Origin: Microbacterium sp. M28 | GTDB lineage: Bacteria > Actinomycetota > Actinomycetes > Actinomycetales > Microbacteriaceae | Assembly: GCF_025836995.1 (NCBI RefSeq) | Contig: NZ_CP107546.1 | Coordinates: forward strand, 1 to 64,000 | Length of the DNA stretch: 64,000 bases | Reading direction: 5' to 3' | In this document: in pieces, positions 28,086-35,786 of the stretch | Layout: each line of letters begins with the position of its first letter | Position numbering within the stretch: the stretch's first letter is position 1 | Notes under the pieces: model-generated | What the model was told of the DNA's origin: nothing | Seen by the model: the letters and a program-made list of their open reading frames with translations, nothing else | The model's database searches: none | Translations under genes and position numbers: made by a program

Positions 28086-29545
28086 TTGCTCAGCACCGCC
28101 TCAATGACCTTCTTCGCAATCGGAGCGGCAACTGAATTGCCGGATCCGGACTGACCCTTACCACCGCCGTCTTCGACGACGACTGCCACCGCCACCTGCG
28201 GATCATCCGCCGGGGCGAAACCTGTGAACCACAGCGTGTACGGCTCTGTGTCACCGTTCTCCGCCGTACCCGTCTTACCGGCGACATCGACTCCGTCTAT
28301 TCTCGCATTAGACGCGGCTCCGGACGCGACACTCGCGACCATCGCGTCGCTCACGGACTGCGCGACGGACGCTTCGACGGCGCGGCCGAACTCGGTGTTC
28401 TCATACGCCCGCTGCACCGACAGATCGGTGCCGATCACGGCATCCACCATCCGCGGGTTCATCACGACGCCGTCGTTGGCCAGCCCTGCCGACACCATGG
28501 CCATCTGCAGCGGCGTGGCACGGACATCGCCCTGGCCGAAACCGGTGAGCGCGGTCTGGTCATCGCTGAGCCCGCGCGGGTAGGTGGACGCCGTCGAGGT
28601 CAGCGGGATGTCGAAGGACCGGTCGAACCCGTACGCCTCCGCCGTCTCGCGGATCGCGTCATCGCCGATCGCGACGGCCAGCTGCGCCATCGGGATGTTG
28701 CAGCTCAGCCGCAGGGCGTCCGCGATCGTGACCGTGGCGCCGGCGCCGCAGGTCCCGCCACCTGCGTTGGAGATCTGCGTGCTGGTCCCAGGCAACGTGT
28801 ATCGCGCGGGGTTCGGCAGTGTCGACTCGGGGGTCCACTCTCCGGTGGCGAAGGCCGCGGAGGCGACGACGACCTTGAAGGTCGACCCAGGAGGGTTGAG
28901 GTTGCCCGCGATGGCCCTGTTGTAGAGCGGGTTGTCGGCGGAATCGCGCAACTGCTCGTAGGTCTCGTTGACCGCGGCGACGTCGTGTACGGCGAGCAGG
29001 TTCGTGTCGTAGCTCGGCGACGACGCGAGGGCCAGCACACGGCCCGTCGACGGTTCGATCGCCACGACGGCGCCCTGCAGCCCGTCCAGGGCCTCATAGG
29101 CGACCCGCTGCACCTCGGCATCCAGCGTCAGTTCCACGCTGAAGCCGGTCTGCGGCTGTCCGGAGACGATGCGCTCGATCTCGGCGAAGAACGCGCCGGC
29201 TCCCGTGCCGGAGAGCTCGGCGTTCATCGCCTTCTCGATGCCGCTGATGCCGGTGCCGGAGAGCGCGGGATTGAAGTACCCGGTGACGGGCGCCCACATC
29301 GCGGCATCCGTGTAGTTGCGCTGGAACGCATAGTTGTCATCGGTCGGTGTCGAGTAGGCGATCGGCGTCCCCGAGGCGATGATCGAGCCGCGCTGGATCT
29401 CGTATCCGTTCAGCAGGGTGCGCCTGTTGTTCGGGTTCTGGGCCAGGGCATCGGCCTCGACGACCTGGATCCAGCTGGTCGCGATGAACAGCGACAGGAA
29501 CATCGCGAGCATGATGATGCTGAGGCGGCGCAGTTCCTTGGTCAT
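28082..29545 (-). CDS. pbpA: Class B penicillin-binding protein (PbpA)
   Basis: 487-residue transpeptidase that cross-links peptidoglycan, partner of the RodA glycosyltransferase encoded upstream. One N-terminal membrane helix (about 8-27), a dimerisation region, then the transpeptidase motifs SxxK at Ser221 (GSTFK), SxN (LSCN) and KTG (AGKTGTAE). The ATG at 29545 overlaps the rodA stop (ATGA); the longer open frame upstream is shadow of rodA. Confidence 0.95.
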   Translation of the reverse strand: MTKELRRLSIIMLAMFLSLFIATSWIQVVEADALAQNPNNRRTLLNGYEIQRGSIIASGTPIAYSTPTDDNYAFQRNYTDAAMWAPVTGYFNPALSGTGISGIEKAMNAELSGTGAGAFFAEIERIVSGQPQTGFSVELTLDAEVQRVAYEALDGLQGAVVAIEPSTGRVLALASSPSYDTNLLAVHDVAAVNETYEQLRDSADNPLYNRAIAGNLNPPGSTFKVVVASAAFATGEWTPESTLPNPARYTLPGTSTQISNAGGGTCGAGATVTIADALRLSCNIPMAQLAVAIGDDAIRETAEAYGFDRSFDIPLTSTASTYPRGLSDDQTALTGFGQGDVRATPLQMAMVSAGLANDGVVMNPRMVDAVIGTDLSVQRAYENTEFGRAVEASVAQSVSDAMVASVASGAASNARIDGVDVAGKTGTAENGDTEPYTLWFTGFAPADDPQVAVAVVVEDGGGKGQSGSGNSVAAPIAKKVIEAVLSK

Positions 29546-30927
29546 CCGATCACCACCCTCGGCTGACGGCGCACACCGTCGGAGATGCGCAGCAGCAGCG
29601 CGACGATGAGCCAGTTGGCGATCAGAGACGATCCGCCGGCGGCCAGGAAGGGGGTCGTGAGGCCCGTCAGTGGGATGAGCCGCGTGACGCCGCCGACCAT
29701 GATGAACACCTGCAGCGCGATCGTGAACGACAGGCCGGTCGCGAGGAGCTTGCCGAAGTCGTCCTGGCCGGCCATGCCGATGCGGATGCCGCGACTGATG
29801 AAGACCATGTACAGGCAGAGGATCGCGAAGATGCCCACCAGCCCGAGCTCCTCCCCGAGGCTCGGGATGATGTAGTCGCTGTGCGCCAGCGGCGTCACCT
29901 GCGGGCGGCCCATGCCGAGTCCGGTTCCGATGAGCCCGCCCTGGGCGAGACCGAAGATGCCCTGCTGCAGCTGGAATCCGGCGCCCTGCGGGTCGACGAT
30001 GCTCGGGTCGAACGCATACAGCCAGTTGGTGAAGCGACCGCGCACGTAGCTGAGGATCTGGGTGGCGAGGAAGACGCCGACCGCGACGAGGGCGAGGCCG
30101 ATCACGACCCAGCTCGTCTTGCCGGTGGCGACGTAGAGCATCGCGATGAACATGCCGAAGATCAGCACACCGGTGCCGAGGTCGCGCTGGAAGACGATGA
30201 TGCCCAGCGAGATCAGCCACACGACGATCACGGGGCCGAGTTCGCGGGCTCGGGGCCACGTGATGCCGAGGAAGCGCGTGCCGACCGACGTCAGGCTCTC
30301 CCGCGTGCGCACGAGGTATCCGGCGAAGAAGATCGCCAGGCACAGCTTGGCGAGCTCACCGGGCTGGAAGGAGATGAAGCCGCCGAGCGACACCCACACG
30401 TCGGCGTTCGCGGTCGTGACGCGCAGCCCGGGGACGAACGGCAGCAGCAGCAGCACGATTCCGGCGAGGCCGAACAGGTACGTGTAGCGGAACAGCACGC
30501 GGTAGTTGCGCAGCGCGATGACCAGCGCGATCGCGCCGGCGAGGGAGATCGCCGTCCACGCCAGCTGCTTGGACGAGTACGCATCCCAGCCGGTGAGGTT
30601 CTTGGCCAGGTCGATCCGGTAGATCATGGCGATGCCGAGCCCGGTGAGCAGCGTCGCGATCGGGACGACGAACGGGTCGGCGTCCGACGCGACGATGCGC
30701 AGCACGATGTGCAGGGCGAACACCAGCACCGCGAGTCCGCCGCCGATGAACAGGATCATGGGGTCGATCGTGCCGAGAGCGCCGAGCTGCACCAGGGCGA
30801 GGGCTGCGCCGCTGAGCGCGCACGCGAACAGCAGCAGCCAGAATTCGCGGTTGCGCTGCGTCTGGGGCAGCCGCATCTTCTTCAGCGCCTTGATGACCGC
30901 GGTGTCTGCGGCGACGTCGGTGCTCAT
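29542..30927 (-). CDS. rodA: FtsW/RodA/SpoVE-family peptidoglycan glycosyltransferase
   Basis: 461 residues, about 12 membrane helices, SEDS family. Conserved segments seen include FQRDLGTGVLIFGMFIAMLYVA and the C-terminal GLTTPFLAAGGSSLIANW. It polymerises lipid II as partner of PbpA in elongation. The ATG at 30927 overlaps the pstP stop. A long cytoplasmic N terminus (about 30 residues) precedes the first helix. Confidence 0.95.
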   Translation of the reverse strand: MSTDVAADTAVIKALKKMRLPQTQRNREFWLLLFACALSGAALALVQLGALGTIDPMILFIGGGLAVLVFALHIVLRIVASDADPFVVPIATLLTGLGIAMIYRIDLAKNLTGWDAYSSKQLAWTAISLAGAIALVIALRNYRVLFRYTYLFGLAGIVLLLLPFVPGLRVTTANADVWVSLGGFISFQPGELAKLCLAIFFAGYLVRTRESLTSVGTRFLGITWPRARELGPVIVVWLISLGIIVFQRDLGTGVLIFGMFIAMLYVATGKTSWVVIGLALVAVGVFLATQILSYVRGRFTNWLYAFDPSIVDPQGAGFQLQQGIFGLAQGGLIGTGLGMGRPQVTPLAHSDYIIPSLGEELGLVGIFAILCLYMVFISRGIRIGMAGQDDFGKLLATGLSFTIALQVFIMVGGVTRLIPLTGLTTPFLAAGGSSLIANWLIVALLLRISDGVRRQPRVVIG

Positions 30928-32222
30928 GGCGCCCCCTCTTCCGTGGGCAGCGGAGTCGGCATCGGCGTGGTCCGCGCCTCGTCCTCCTTGACGGCGTCGG
31001 CTCCGGCCTGCAGGCGCAGGACGATGGCCTCGGCATCCGCGAGGGACCGGGCGTTGATCGTGCGCTCGACCGAGGCCCGCTGGTACGGCGGCAGGTCGGC
31101 GAGCAGGATGTCGGTGTCCTCGATCGGCGACGACAGCGTGATCGGGCCGATGTTCTGCTGCACGCCCTGGAAGATCACGACGCTGTCCTCGTCGGCACCG
31201 ACGAAGTAGCGGGTCTGCGTCCAGTTGTAGGCGAGGAACCCCGCGCCGATCAGCGCCAGCAGGGCGATGACGAGCGCGCTGATCCATCCGGCGCGTCGGC
31301 GCTTCGCCCGGCGCTTGTCCTCTTCGATGAGCTCTTCGAGGTAGTCGGCGGCCGGTTCGAAGTGGGTCGGTTCGTTCGCCGCCTGCCGAACCGGGTGCAG
31401 CCAGCTGCTGCGACTCGCGCGGGCAGCGGGGACCAGGATGCCTGAGGGGTTCGATGCCGAGCCGACGATGGTCGCCGTACCGGAGGAGAGTGGATGCTGT
31501 CCTCCCACGTCCACCAGCACGATCGTGACGTTGTCCGGCGCTCCGCCGTCCAGCGCCTGCTTGAGCAGGGTGTCCGCGGTGCGACCGGGGGCGAGGCCCT
31601 GGCGCATGACCTTCGCGATGTGCAGCTCGTCGACCACGCCGGAGAGCCCGTCTGAACAGAGCAGCCAGCGGTCACCGGGGAGCGTCGGCATGACGAACAT
31701 GTCGAGCTCCGGGTCGTTGTCCATGTCGCTGAGCACGCGCATGAGGACGGAGCGCCGCGGGTGGTAGCGCGCCTCCTCCGGCGTGATGCGGCCCGAGTCG
31801 ACGAGGCGCTGGACGAACGTGTGGTCTGCGGTGATCTGCGTGAGCTCGTCGTCGCGGAAGAGATAGATGCGCGAATCGCCGATGTGACCGATGACGGCGT
31901 ACTCGTCGACCATGATGATCGCGCTGACCGTGGTGCCCAGGCCTGCGAGCTCCGGACGGTCCTTGGCAGCGCGGATCAGATCGCCCGCGGCGGTCGTCGT
32001 CGCCGCCTGGAGGGATGCCTGCGCGTCGTCGGTCGTCGGGTACGTGGTGTCCAGCGGTGCGAGGCGCTGGATCGCGATGCTCGACGCGACATCGCCACCC
32101 GCGTGGCCGCCCATGCCGTCGGCGACGGCGAACAGGTTGGCTCCGGCGTAACCGGAGTCCTGGTTGTTGGAGCGGACCTTCCCGGTGTGGGAGATCGCGG
32201 CGCTCGAGCCCTCGAAGACCAT
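30924..32222 (-). CDS. pstP: PP2C-family Ser/Thr protein phosphatase
   Basis: 432 residues. PPM phosphatase domain (about 1-240) with the metal-site motifs RSNNQDSGYAG, VADGMGGHAGGDVAS, GDSRIYL, LLCSDGLSGVV and GAPDNVT. A disordered linker, one transmembrane helix (about 311-332) and an extracellular tail of about 85 residues follow. It reverses PknA/PknB phosphorylation. It overlaps rodA by ATGA and follows fhaB by 7 bp. Confidence 0.95.
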   Translation of the reverse strand: MVFEGSSAAISHTGKVRSNNQDSGYAGANLFAVADGMGGHAGGDVASSIAIQRLAPLDTTYPTTDDAQASLQAATTTAAGDLIRAAKDRPELAGLGTTVSAIIMVDEYAVIGHIGDSRIYLFRDDELTQITADHTFVQRLVDSGRITPEEARYHPRRSVLMRVLSDMDNDPELDMFVMPTLPGDRWLLCSDGLSGVVDELHIAKVMRQGLAPGRTADTLLKQALDGGAPDNVTIVLVDVGGQHPLSSGTATIVGSASNPSGILVPAARASRSSWLHPVRQAANEPTHFEPAADYLEELIEEDKRRAKRRRAGWISALVIALLALIGAGFLAYNWTQTRYFVGADEDSVVIFQGVQQNIGPITLSSPIEDTDILLADLPPYQRASVERTINARSLADAEAIVLRLQAGADAVKEDEARTTPMPTPLPTEEGAP

Positions 32223-32229
32223 GCCGCGC

Positions 32230-32763
32230 TCAGGCTCGCAGTTCGAAGGTCGTGGCGCCCACCTTGACGGGGATGCCGATGCCGATCACGGCAGGGCCGC
32301 CGCTGAGGCGCTTGCCGTCGAGGTACGTGCCGTTCGTCGAGTCGAGATCCTGGATGGTCCAGGTGCCGCCGCGCAGCATCAGACGCGCGTGGTGGCTGGA
32401 GGTGTAGTCGTCGCGGATCACGAGCCCGGATTCGCTCGAGCGGCCGATCGTCATGGGCTCGCTGCCGAGGGGGATCTCCAGGCCCGCCTTCGGGCCGGAG
32501 GTGATGACGAGGCGCGTGGCGCTGGTCGCGGTCGCCGGGGAGCCGGGCTTGGCCGCCGGTGCGGACGCCTTCGCCGAGATGCCGGATGCCGGCGTGGAGG
32601 CCGGGGTCGATGAGGCCGCCGGTGCCGCCGTGGCCTCGGCGGGGAGCTTGCGCGCGCGGACGCCGAAGAGGTCGGCGCGCAGCGAGTACACGACGCCGAA
32701 CACGAAGAACCACAGCAGGACGAGGAAGCCCACGCGCAGCAGGACGAGGACGAGTTCACTCAC
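32230..32763 (-). CDS. fhaB: FHA-domain membrane protein FhaB (FipA-like)
   Basis: 177 residues: an N-terminal transmembrane helix (about 4-27), an Ala/Pro/Ser/Thr linker (about 42-82) and a C-terminal forkhead-associated domain with TIGRSSESGLVI, SSHHARL and DLDSTNGTYLDGKRL. FHA domains bind phosphothreonine, so it reads PknA/PknB signals at the division or elongation machinery. Start GTG overlaps the fhaA stop (GTGA). Confidence 0.93.
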   Translation of the reverse strand: MSELVLVLLRVGFLVLLWFFVFGVVYSLRADLFGVRARKLPAEATAAPAASSTPASTPASGISAKASAPAAKPGSPATATSATRLVITSGPKAGLEIPLGSEPMTIGRSSESGLVIRDDYTSSHHARLMLRGGTWTIQDLDSTNGTYLDGKRLSGGPAVIGIGIPVKVGATTFELRA

Positions 32764-33476
32764 GGCGTCACCCCGAAGGCACGCGTCGCGTCGTCGTCCC
32801 TGCGCTGCGGCGAGGCCACCGGAACGACCCGGAAGACGAGGTCGGTGCGGCCGATCGTGATCGTGGTGTCGGAATCGAGGCGCGCTTCGCGGACCTTGTC
32901 CCCGTTGACCTTGGTGCCGTTCGTCGATCCGAGATCGCGCATCATGGCGCGCTCGCCGTCCCAGAGGATCTCCGCATGGCGGCGGCTCGAACCGGCATCC
33001 GAGATCGTGATGTCGGCGTCGCTGCCGCGGCCGATGACCGTGCGCGACCGGGAGATCGAGTGCCGGCGACCGTCGACGTCGACGACGGCCTGCCAGGTGA
33101 CGCGTCCCTCGATCGTCGAGGAGTTCACCCGGACCGTGCCGGTGGCGACCTTCTCGTCGGCCTCGAGGGCGATGGAGAGGGGGCCGGCGAAGCTGTAGCC
33201 CTGGGTCTTGCCGTGCTTGGTGACGAGGGCGAGCAGTTCGTCGATGAGGGGGCTGCCGACCGACTGCATCCGCTCGGCGTCGTCGGGGCTGAGGCGCACG
33301 AGGTAACTGTTGGGCGCGATGATGCGGTCACGACTGACGATCGCGGCCTTCGTGTCGGCTTCGCGCCGCAAGGCGGAGGCGATCTCCACCGGCTGGATGC
33401 CGCTGCGGAAGGTCTTCGCGAACGCGCTGTTCACAGCGCGCTCGAGACCCTTCTCAAAGCTGTCAAGTAGTCCCAC
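32760..33476 (-). CDS. fhaA: DUF3662/FHA-domain protein FhaA
   Basis: 238 residues: DUF3662 domain (about 1-120, starting VGLLDSFEKGLERAVNSAFAK) and a C-terminal FHA domain (TVIGRGSDADITI, SSRRHAEI, DLGSTNGTKVNG). The mycobacterial protein is about twice as long because of a linker missing here. It is the first gene of the wall-signalling operon. GTG 33476 has an AGAGGAG site, and a TACGAT box at 33514-33509 (- strand) is a candidate -10. Confidence 0.93.
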   Translation of the reverse strand: MGLLDSFEKGLERAVNSAFAKTFRSGIQPVEIASALRREADTKAAIVSRDRIIAPNSYLVRLSPDDAERMQSVGSPLIDELLALVTKHGKTQGYSFAGPLSIALEADEKVATGTVRVNSSTIEGRVTWQAVVDVDGRRHSISRSRTVIGRGSDADITISDAGSSRRHAEILWDGERAMMRDLGSTNGTKVNGDKVREARLDSDTTITIGRTDLVFRVVPVASPQRRDDDATRAFGVTP

Positions 33477-33796
33477 GGGGCTCCTCTGGCATGCCGACTG
33501 GTACGGCCATCGTAGTCAGGTGTCCTGAGTGAACGCCTTCGTGCCGCGGATTTGCGGCGATGTGGCGGCGGCGGGCCGCGCGAGCCGGGCGTCGTGCGGG
33601 CCGCGTGGGGGATGCGCGTGGGCCGTGAGACTTGGTTTGCGGGGTGAGACTTGGCTCAGTAAGCGAAGTCTCACCGCGCAGAGTACGTCTCGTCGGGCGG
33701 GGCGGCCACGTCGCGCGGCGGAGATGACCGCGGTTTCACCGACCCGCGAAACGCGTGATATCCTCGGGAAGTTGAGTTCTTCGGAACGAGACACTC
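33477..33796. other. Gene-free divergent spacer between fhaA and tRNA-Leu
   Basis: 320 bp with no supported gene. It holds the fhaA promoter (near 33509), motif quartet B (33625-33693) and, close to the tRNA, the likely tRNA promoter (GATATCCTC at 33756-33764 is a candidate). Confidence 0.6.
33625..33693. repeat. Intergenic motif quartet B
   Basis: GTGAGACTTGG at 33625-33635 and 33644-33654 (19-bp step), then inverted copies CGAAGTCTCAC at 33664-33674 and GTACGTCTCGT at 33683-33693 (19-bp step). The centre is 9 nt. It shares about two thirds of its bases and exactly the same geometry with the cluster at 55627-55695. Confidence 0.75.
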
Positions 33797-33883
33797 GCGC
33801 GAGTGGCGGAATAGGTAGACGCGCTGGCTTCAGGTGCCAGTGTTCGCAAGGACGTGGGGGTTCAAGTCCCCCCTCGCGCACCA
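33797..33883 (+). tRNA. tRNA-Leu (CAG)
   Basis: 87 nt including encoded CCA, with acceptor arms GCGCGAG/CTCGCGC, a type II long variable arm, and anticodon loop TTCAGGT (anticodon CAG). Confidence 0.95.
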
Positions 33884-33889
33884 CCACAG

Positions 33890-33940
33890 GTCCTGAGTCA
33901 CGACTTCGTTTTCGAACGAGTCGCGGCTCAGGACTTTTTT
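33890..33940 (+). terminator. Intrinsic terminator of tRNA-Leu
   Basis: Outer stem GTCCTGAG/CTCAGGAC enclosing an inner CGACTTCGTTTTCGAACGAGTCG hairpin region (33901-33923), followed by six T residues. The clearest rho-independent terminator of the window. Confidence 0.9.
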
Positions 33941-33993
33941 GTCGGCCGTTGTTGTCCCACCGGTAGCCTCCATACAACGAAGCACGGGAGGCG

Positions 33994-34380
33994 ATGATGC
34001 GGATCGACGGGCGGCAGCTGGGCCGATGGAGCCTTCGCATCGATGCCGCGTACTGCGCGCTTCTGGGGGTGGGCGTCGCCCTGTTCTCGGCGCAGATCGC
34101 CGAAGGCGTGGCGCTTCCGCAACCCCTGATCGCGGCGGTCGGGATCACGGTGGTCGTCTGGGCCGGAAGCATCCTCTGGATGCTCGCTCGACTTCCCCTG
34201 CGCTTCGCCCTGCGGCTGGTGATGATCGCCAACCTCCTGGCGGCGGTCGCCGTCGCTTTCACCTCCATCGCCGCCGCGACGGTGCTCGTCATCGCTGCGA
34301 TCGTGGCGATCGCGATCGACATCGCGCTCTTCGCGACCAGCCAGGCGATCGCCCTGCGCGCGCTCCCCGCGCGGGCCTGA
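33994..34380 (+). CDS. Small four-helix membrane protein
   Basis: 128 residues with four hydrophobic helices (about 18-38, 46-64, 70-90, 95-118) and little loop sequence; start ATGATG after GGGAGG. No domain is recognised. It stands alone between tRNA-Leu and the copper cluster. Confidence 0.78.
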   Translation: MMRIDGRQLGRWSLRIDAAYCALLGVGVALFSAQIAEGVALPQPLIAAVGITVVVWAGSILWMLARLPLRFALRLVMIANLLAAVAVAFTSIAAATVLVIAAIVAIAIDIALFATSQAIALRALPARA

Positions 34381-34451
34381 CGATCACCCTCTCCCGTCGC
34401 GGTTCGCGCCTCTCGCGTCCGCCGTTCCGCAGTCCTGCGCCTTGACGGGAA

Positions 34452-34500
34452 TACCCCCCATGGGTATAGGGTTGCATCAGTCGTATACCCCTCCTGGGTA
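34452..34500 (+). promoter_or_regulatory. Two CsoR-like operators over the copper-cluster promoter
   Basis: TACCC-N5-GGGTA occurs at 34452-34466 and 34486-34500, the form of copper-sensing CsoR boxes. A promoter, TTGACG (34442-34447) and TATAGG (34465-34470) with 17 nt between, coincides with the first box. No csoR gene is in the window, so the repressor would act in trans. Confidence 0.75.
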
Positions 34501-34526
34501 CTCCGAGCGAGACGAGAGGAAGAACC

Positions 34527-34736
34527 ATGAGCACCACCGAATACCAGGTCACCGGAATGACGTGCAGCCACTGCGAGATGTCGGTCCGCGAAGAGGTCGG
34601 CCAGGTCGCCGGCGTCAGCGGCATCGAGGTCAGCGCCTCCGACGGCAGGCTCGTCGTCACCAGCGACGCCCCCGTGGACGATGCGGCCGTCATCGCCGCC
34701 GTCGACGAGGCCGGCTACGCCGCGGTGCGCGCCTGA
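34527..34736 (+). CDS. copZ: Heavy-metal-associated copper chaperone CopZ-like
   Basis: 69 residues forming a single HMA domain; metal site GMTCSHCEMSV (about 10-20, CxxC). It would carry Cu(I) to the CPC ATPase downstream. ATG follows GAGAGGAAG. First gene of the copper operon behind the CsoR-like boxes; its stop overlaps the next start (TGATG). Confidence 0.93.
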   Translation: MSTTEYQVTGMTCSHCEMSVREEVGQVAGVSGIEVSASDGRLVVTSDAPVDDAAVIAAVDEAGYAAVRA

Positions 34737-35692
34737 TGAACACCGCAGGCCGCCTGGGTCTCTACGGCGCGGGCCTCGTGGTCGCGTTCGGCGCCGCCTA
34801 CGTGGCCGCCGGCGCGATCGTGCCCGACAGCACGGTCGCCGCGTGGAGTCAGGCGAGCCATGCGGAAGACCCCGGCCACGCAGTCGAGCAGCAGGAACCC
34901 GCAGCCACAGAACAGAACGAACAGGAGGTGACCGGCGTGACGATGTCGGCATCCGGATTCACCCTCGCCCCCATCGCCGCCCCAGCGGCCGCAGGCGCCG
35001 ACGGCGAGCTCGCGTTCCGCATCCTCACCGCGGACGGCGAGGCGGTCACGACCTACGACACCGCCCACGGCAAGCAGCTGCACCTGATCGTGGTGCGCAA
35101 CGACGGGACGCAGTACCGCCACGTGCACCCCGAACTGGATGCCGCGACCGGCGTCTGGTCGCTCCCATGGACCTGGGATGCCGCAGGCACCTACCGGGTC
35201 TACGCCGACTTCGTCTCCGACGGCACAGCCGCGACCCTGTCGCGCACGGTCGACGTCGCCGGCATCCTGACCCCCAGCCCGGCGACCGAGGTCATCCGGG
35301 CCGCATCCGTCGACGGCTTCGACGTCGCGATCACAGGCGACCTGGTCGCCGGTGCCGACAGCGGACTCAGCGTCGAGGTGACCCGCGACGGCGAACCCGT
35401 CACGACGCTCGAGCCGTACCTGGGCGCGTTCGGTCACCTCGTCGCCCTCCGCGACGGCGACCTCGCCTACCTGCACGTCCACGCGCACGGCGACGAGCCG
35501 CAGCCAGGCGACACGGCCGGCCCCACCGTCGACTTCACCGCCGGCGTCCCGTCGGCCGGGCGCTACCTGCTCTACCTGGACTTCCAGGTCGACGGGCAGG
35601 TCCACACCGCGCAGTTCGTCCTGGATGCCGCGGCATCCGATGCCGCAGAGGACCACGGGTCCGACGGCGGCGGCGACCACGGCGGACACTGA
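34736..35692 (+). CDS. Secreted or membrane-anchored His-rich protein of the copper cluster
   Basis: 318 residues: an N-terminal hydrophobic helix (about 7-30) that could be a signal or an anchor, a Glu/Gln-rich segment, and two related beta-sandwich-like halves. Each half has a His cluster after a similar strand: YRHVHPELD and [11 protein letters not shown]. The C terminus ends in [13 protein letters not shown]. It probably binds copper outside the membrane; this is inferred from residues and operon position, as I do not recognise a characterised family. Confidence 0.75.
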   Translation: MNTAGRLGLYGAGLVVAFGAAYVAAGAIVPDSTVAAWSQASHAEDPGHAVEQQEPAATEQNEQEVTGVTMSASGFTLAPIAAPAAAGADGELAFRILTADGEAVTTYDTAHGKQLHLIVVRNDGTQYRHVHPELDAATGVWSLPWTWDAAGTYRVYADFVSDGTAATLSRTVDVAGILTPSPATEVIRAASVDGFDVAITGDLVAGADSGLSVEVTRDGEPVTTLEPYLGAFGHLVALRDGDLAYLHVHAHGDEPQPGDTAGPTVDFTAGVPSAGRYLLYLDFQVDGQVHTAQFVLDAAASDAAEDHGSDGGGDHGGH

Positions 35693-35695
35693 CAC

Positions 35696-35762
35696 CGAGA
35701 AACCACTTGCGAAACGAGAAACCACCACTGGAGTGGTTTCTCGCGCGGGGAGTGATTTCTCG
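35696..35762. repeat. Intergenic motif quartet C
   Basis: CGAGAAACCAC at 35696-35706 and 35715-35725 (19-bp step); inverted copies GTGGTTTCTCG at 35733-35743 and GTGATTTCTCG at 35752-35762 (19-bp step). The centre is 7 nt. Inner copies pair perfectly over 11 bp, outer copies with one mismatch. It lies inside the copper operon, 24 bp before copA. Confidence 0.8.
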
Positions 35763-35786
35763 CGAACCGATCCTGAGGAGACACAC

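Noticed and set aside
33625..33693. Quartets considered as a CRISPR array
   Set aside because: Units are 11 bp, half are inverted, there are only four, and no cas gene is in the window.
34442..34736. Longer starts for the His-rich protein reaching back through copZ
   Set aside because: The extension overlaps copZ completely and reads through the CsoR-box region; TGATG coupling at 34736 fits better.
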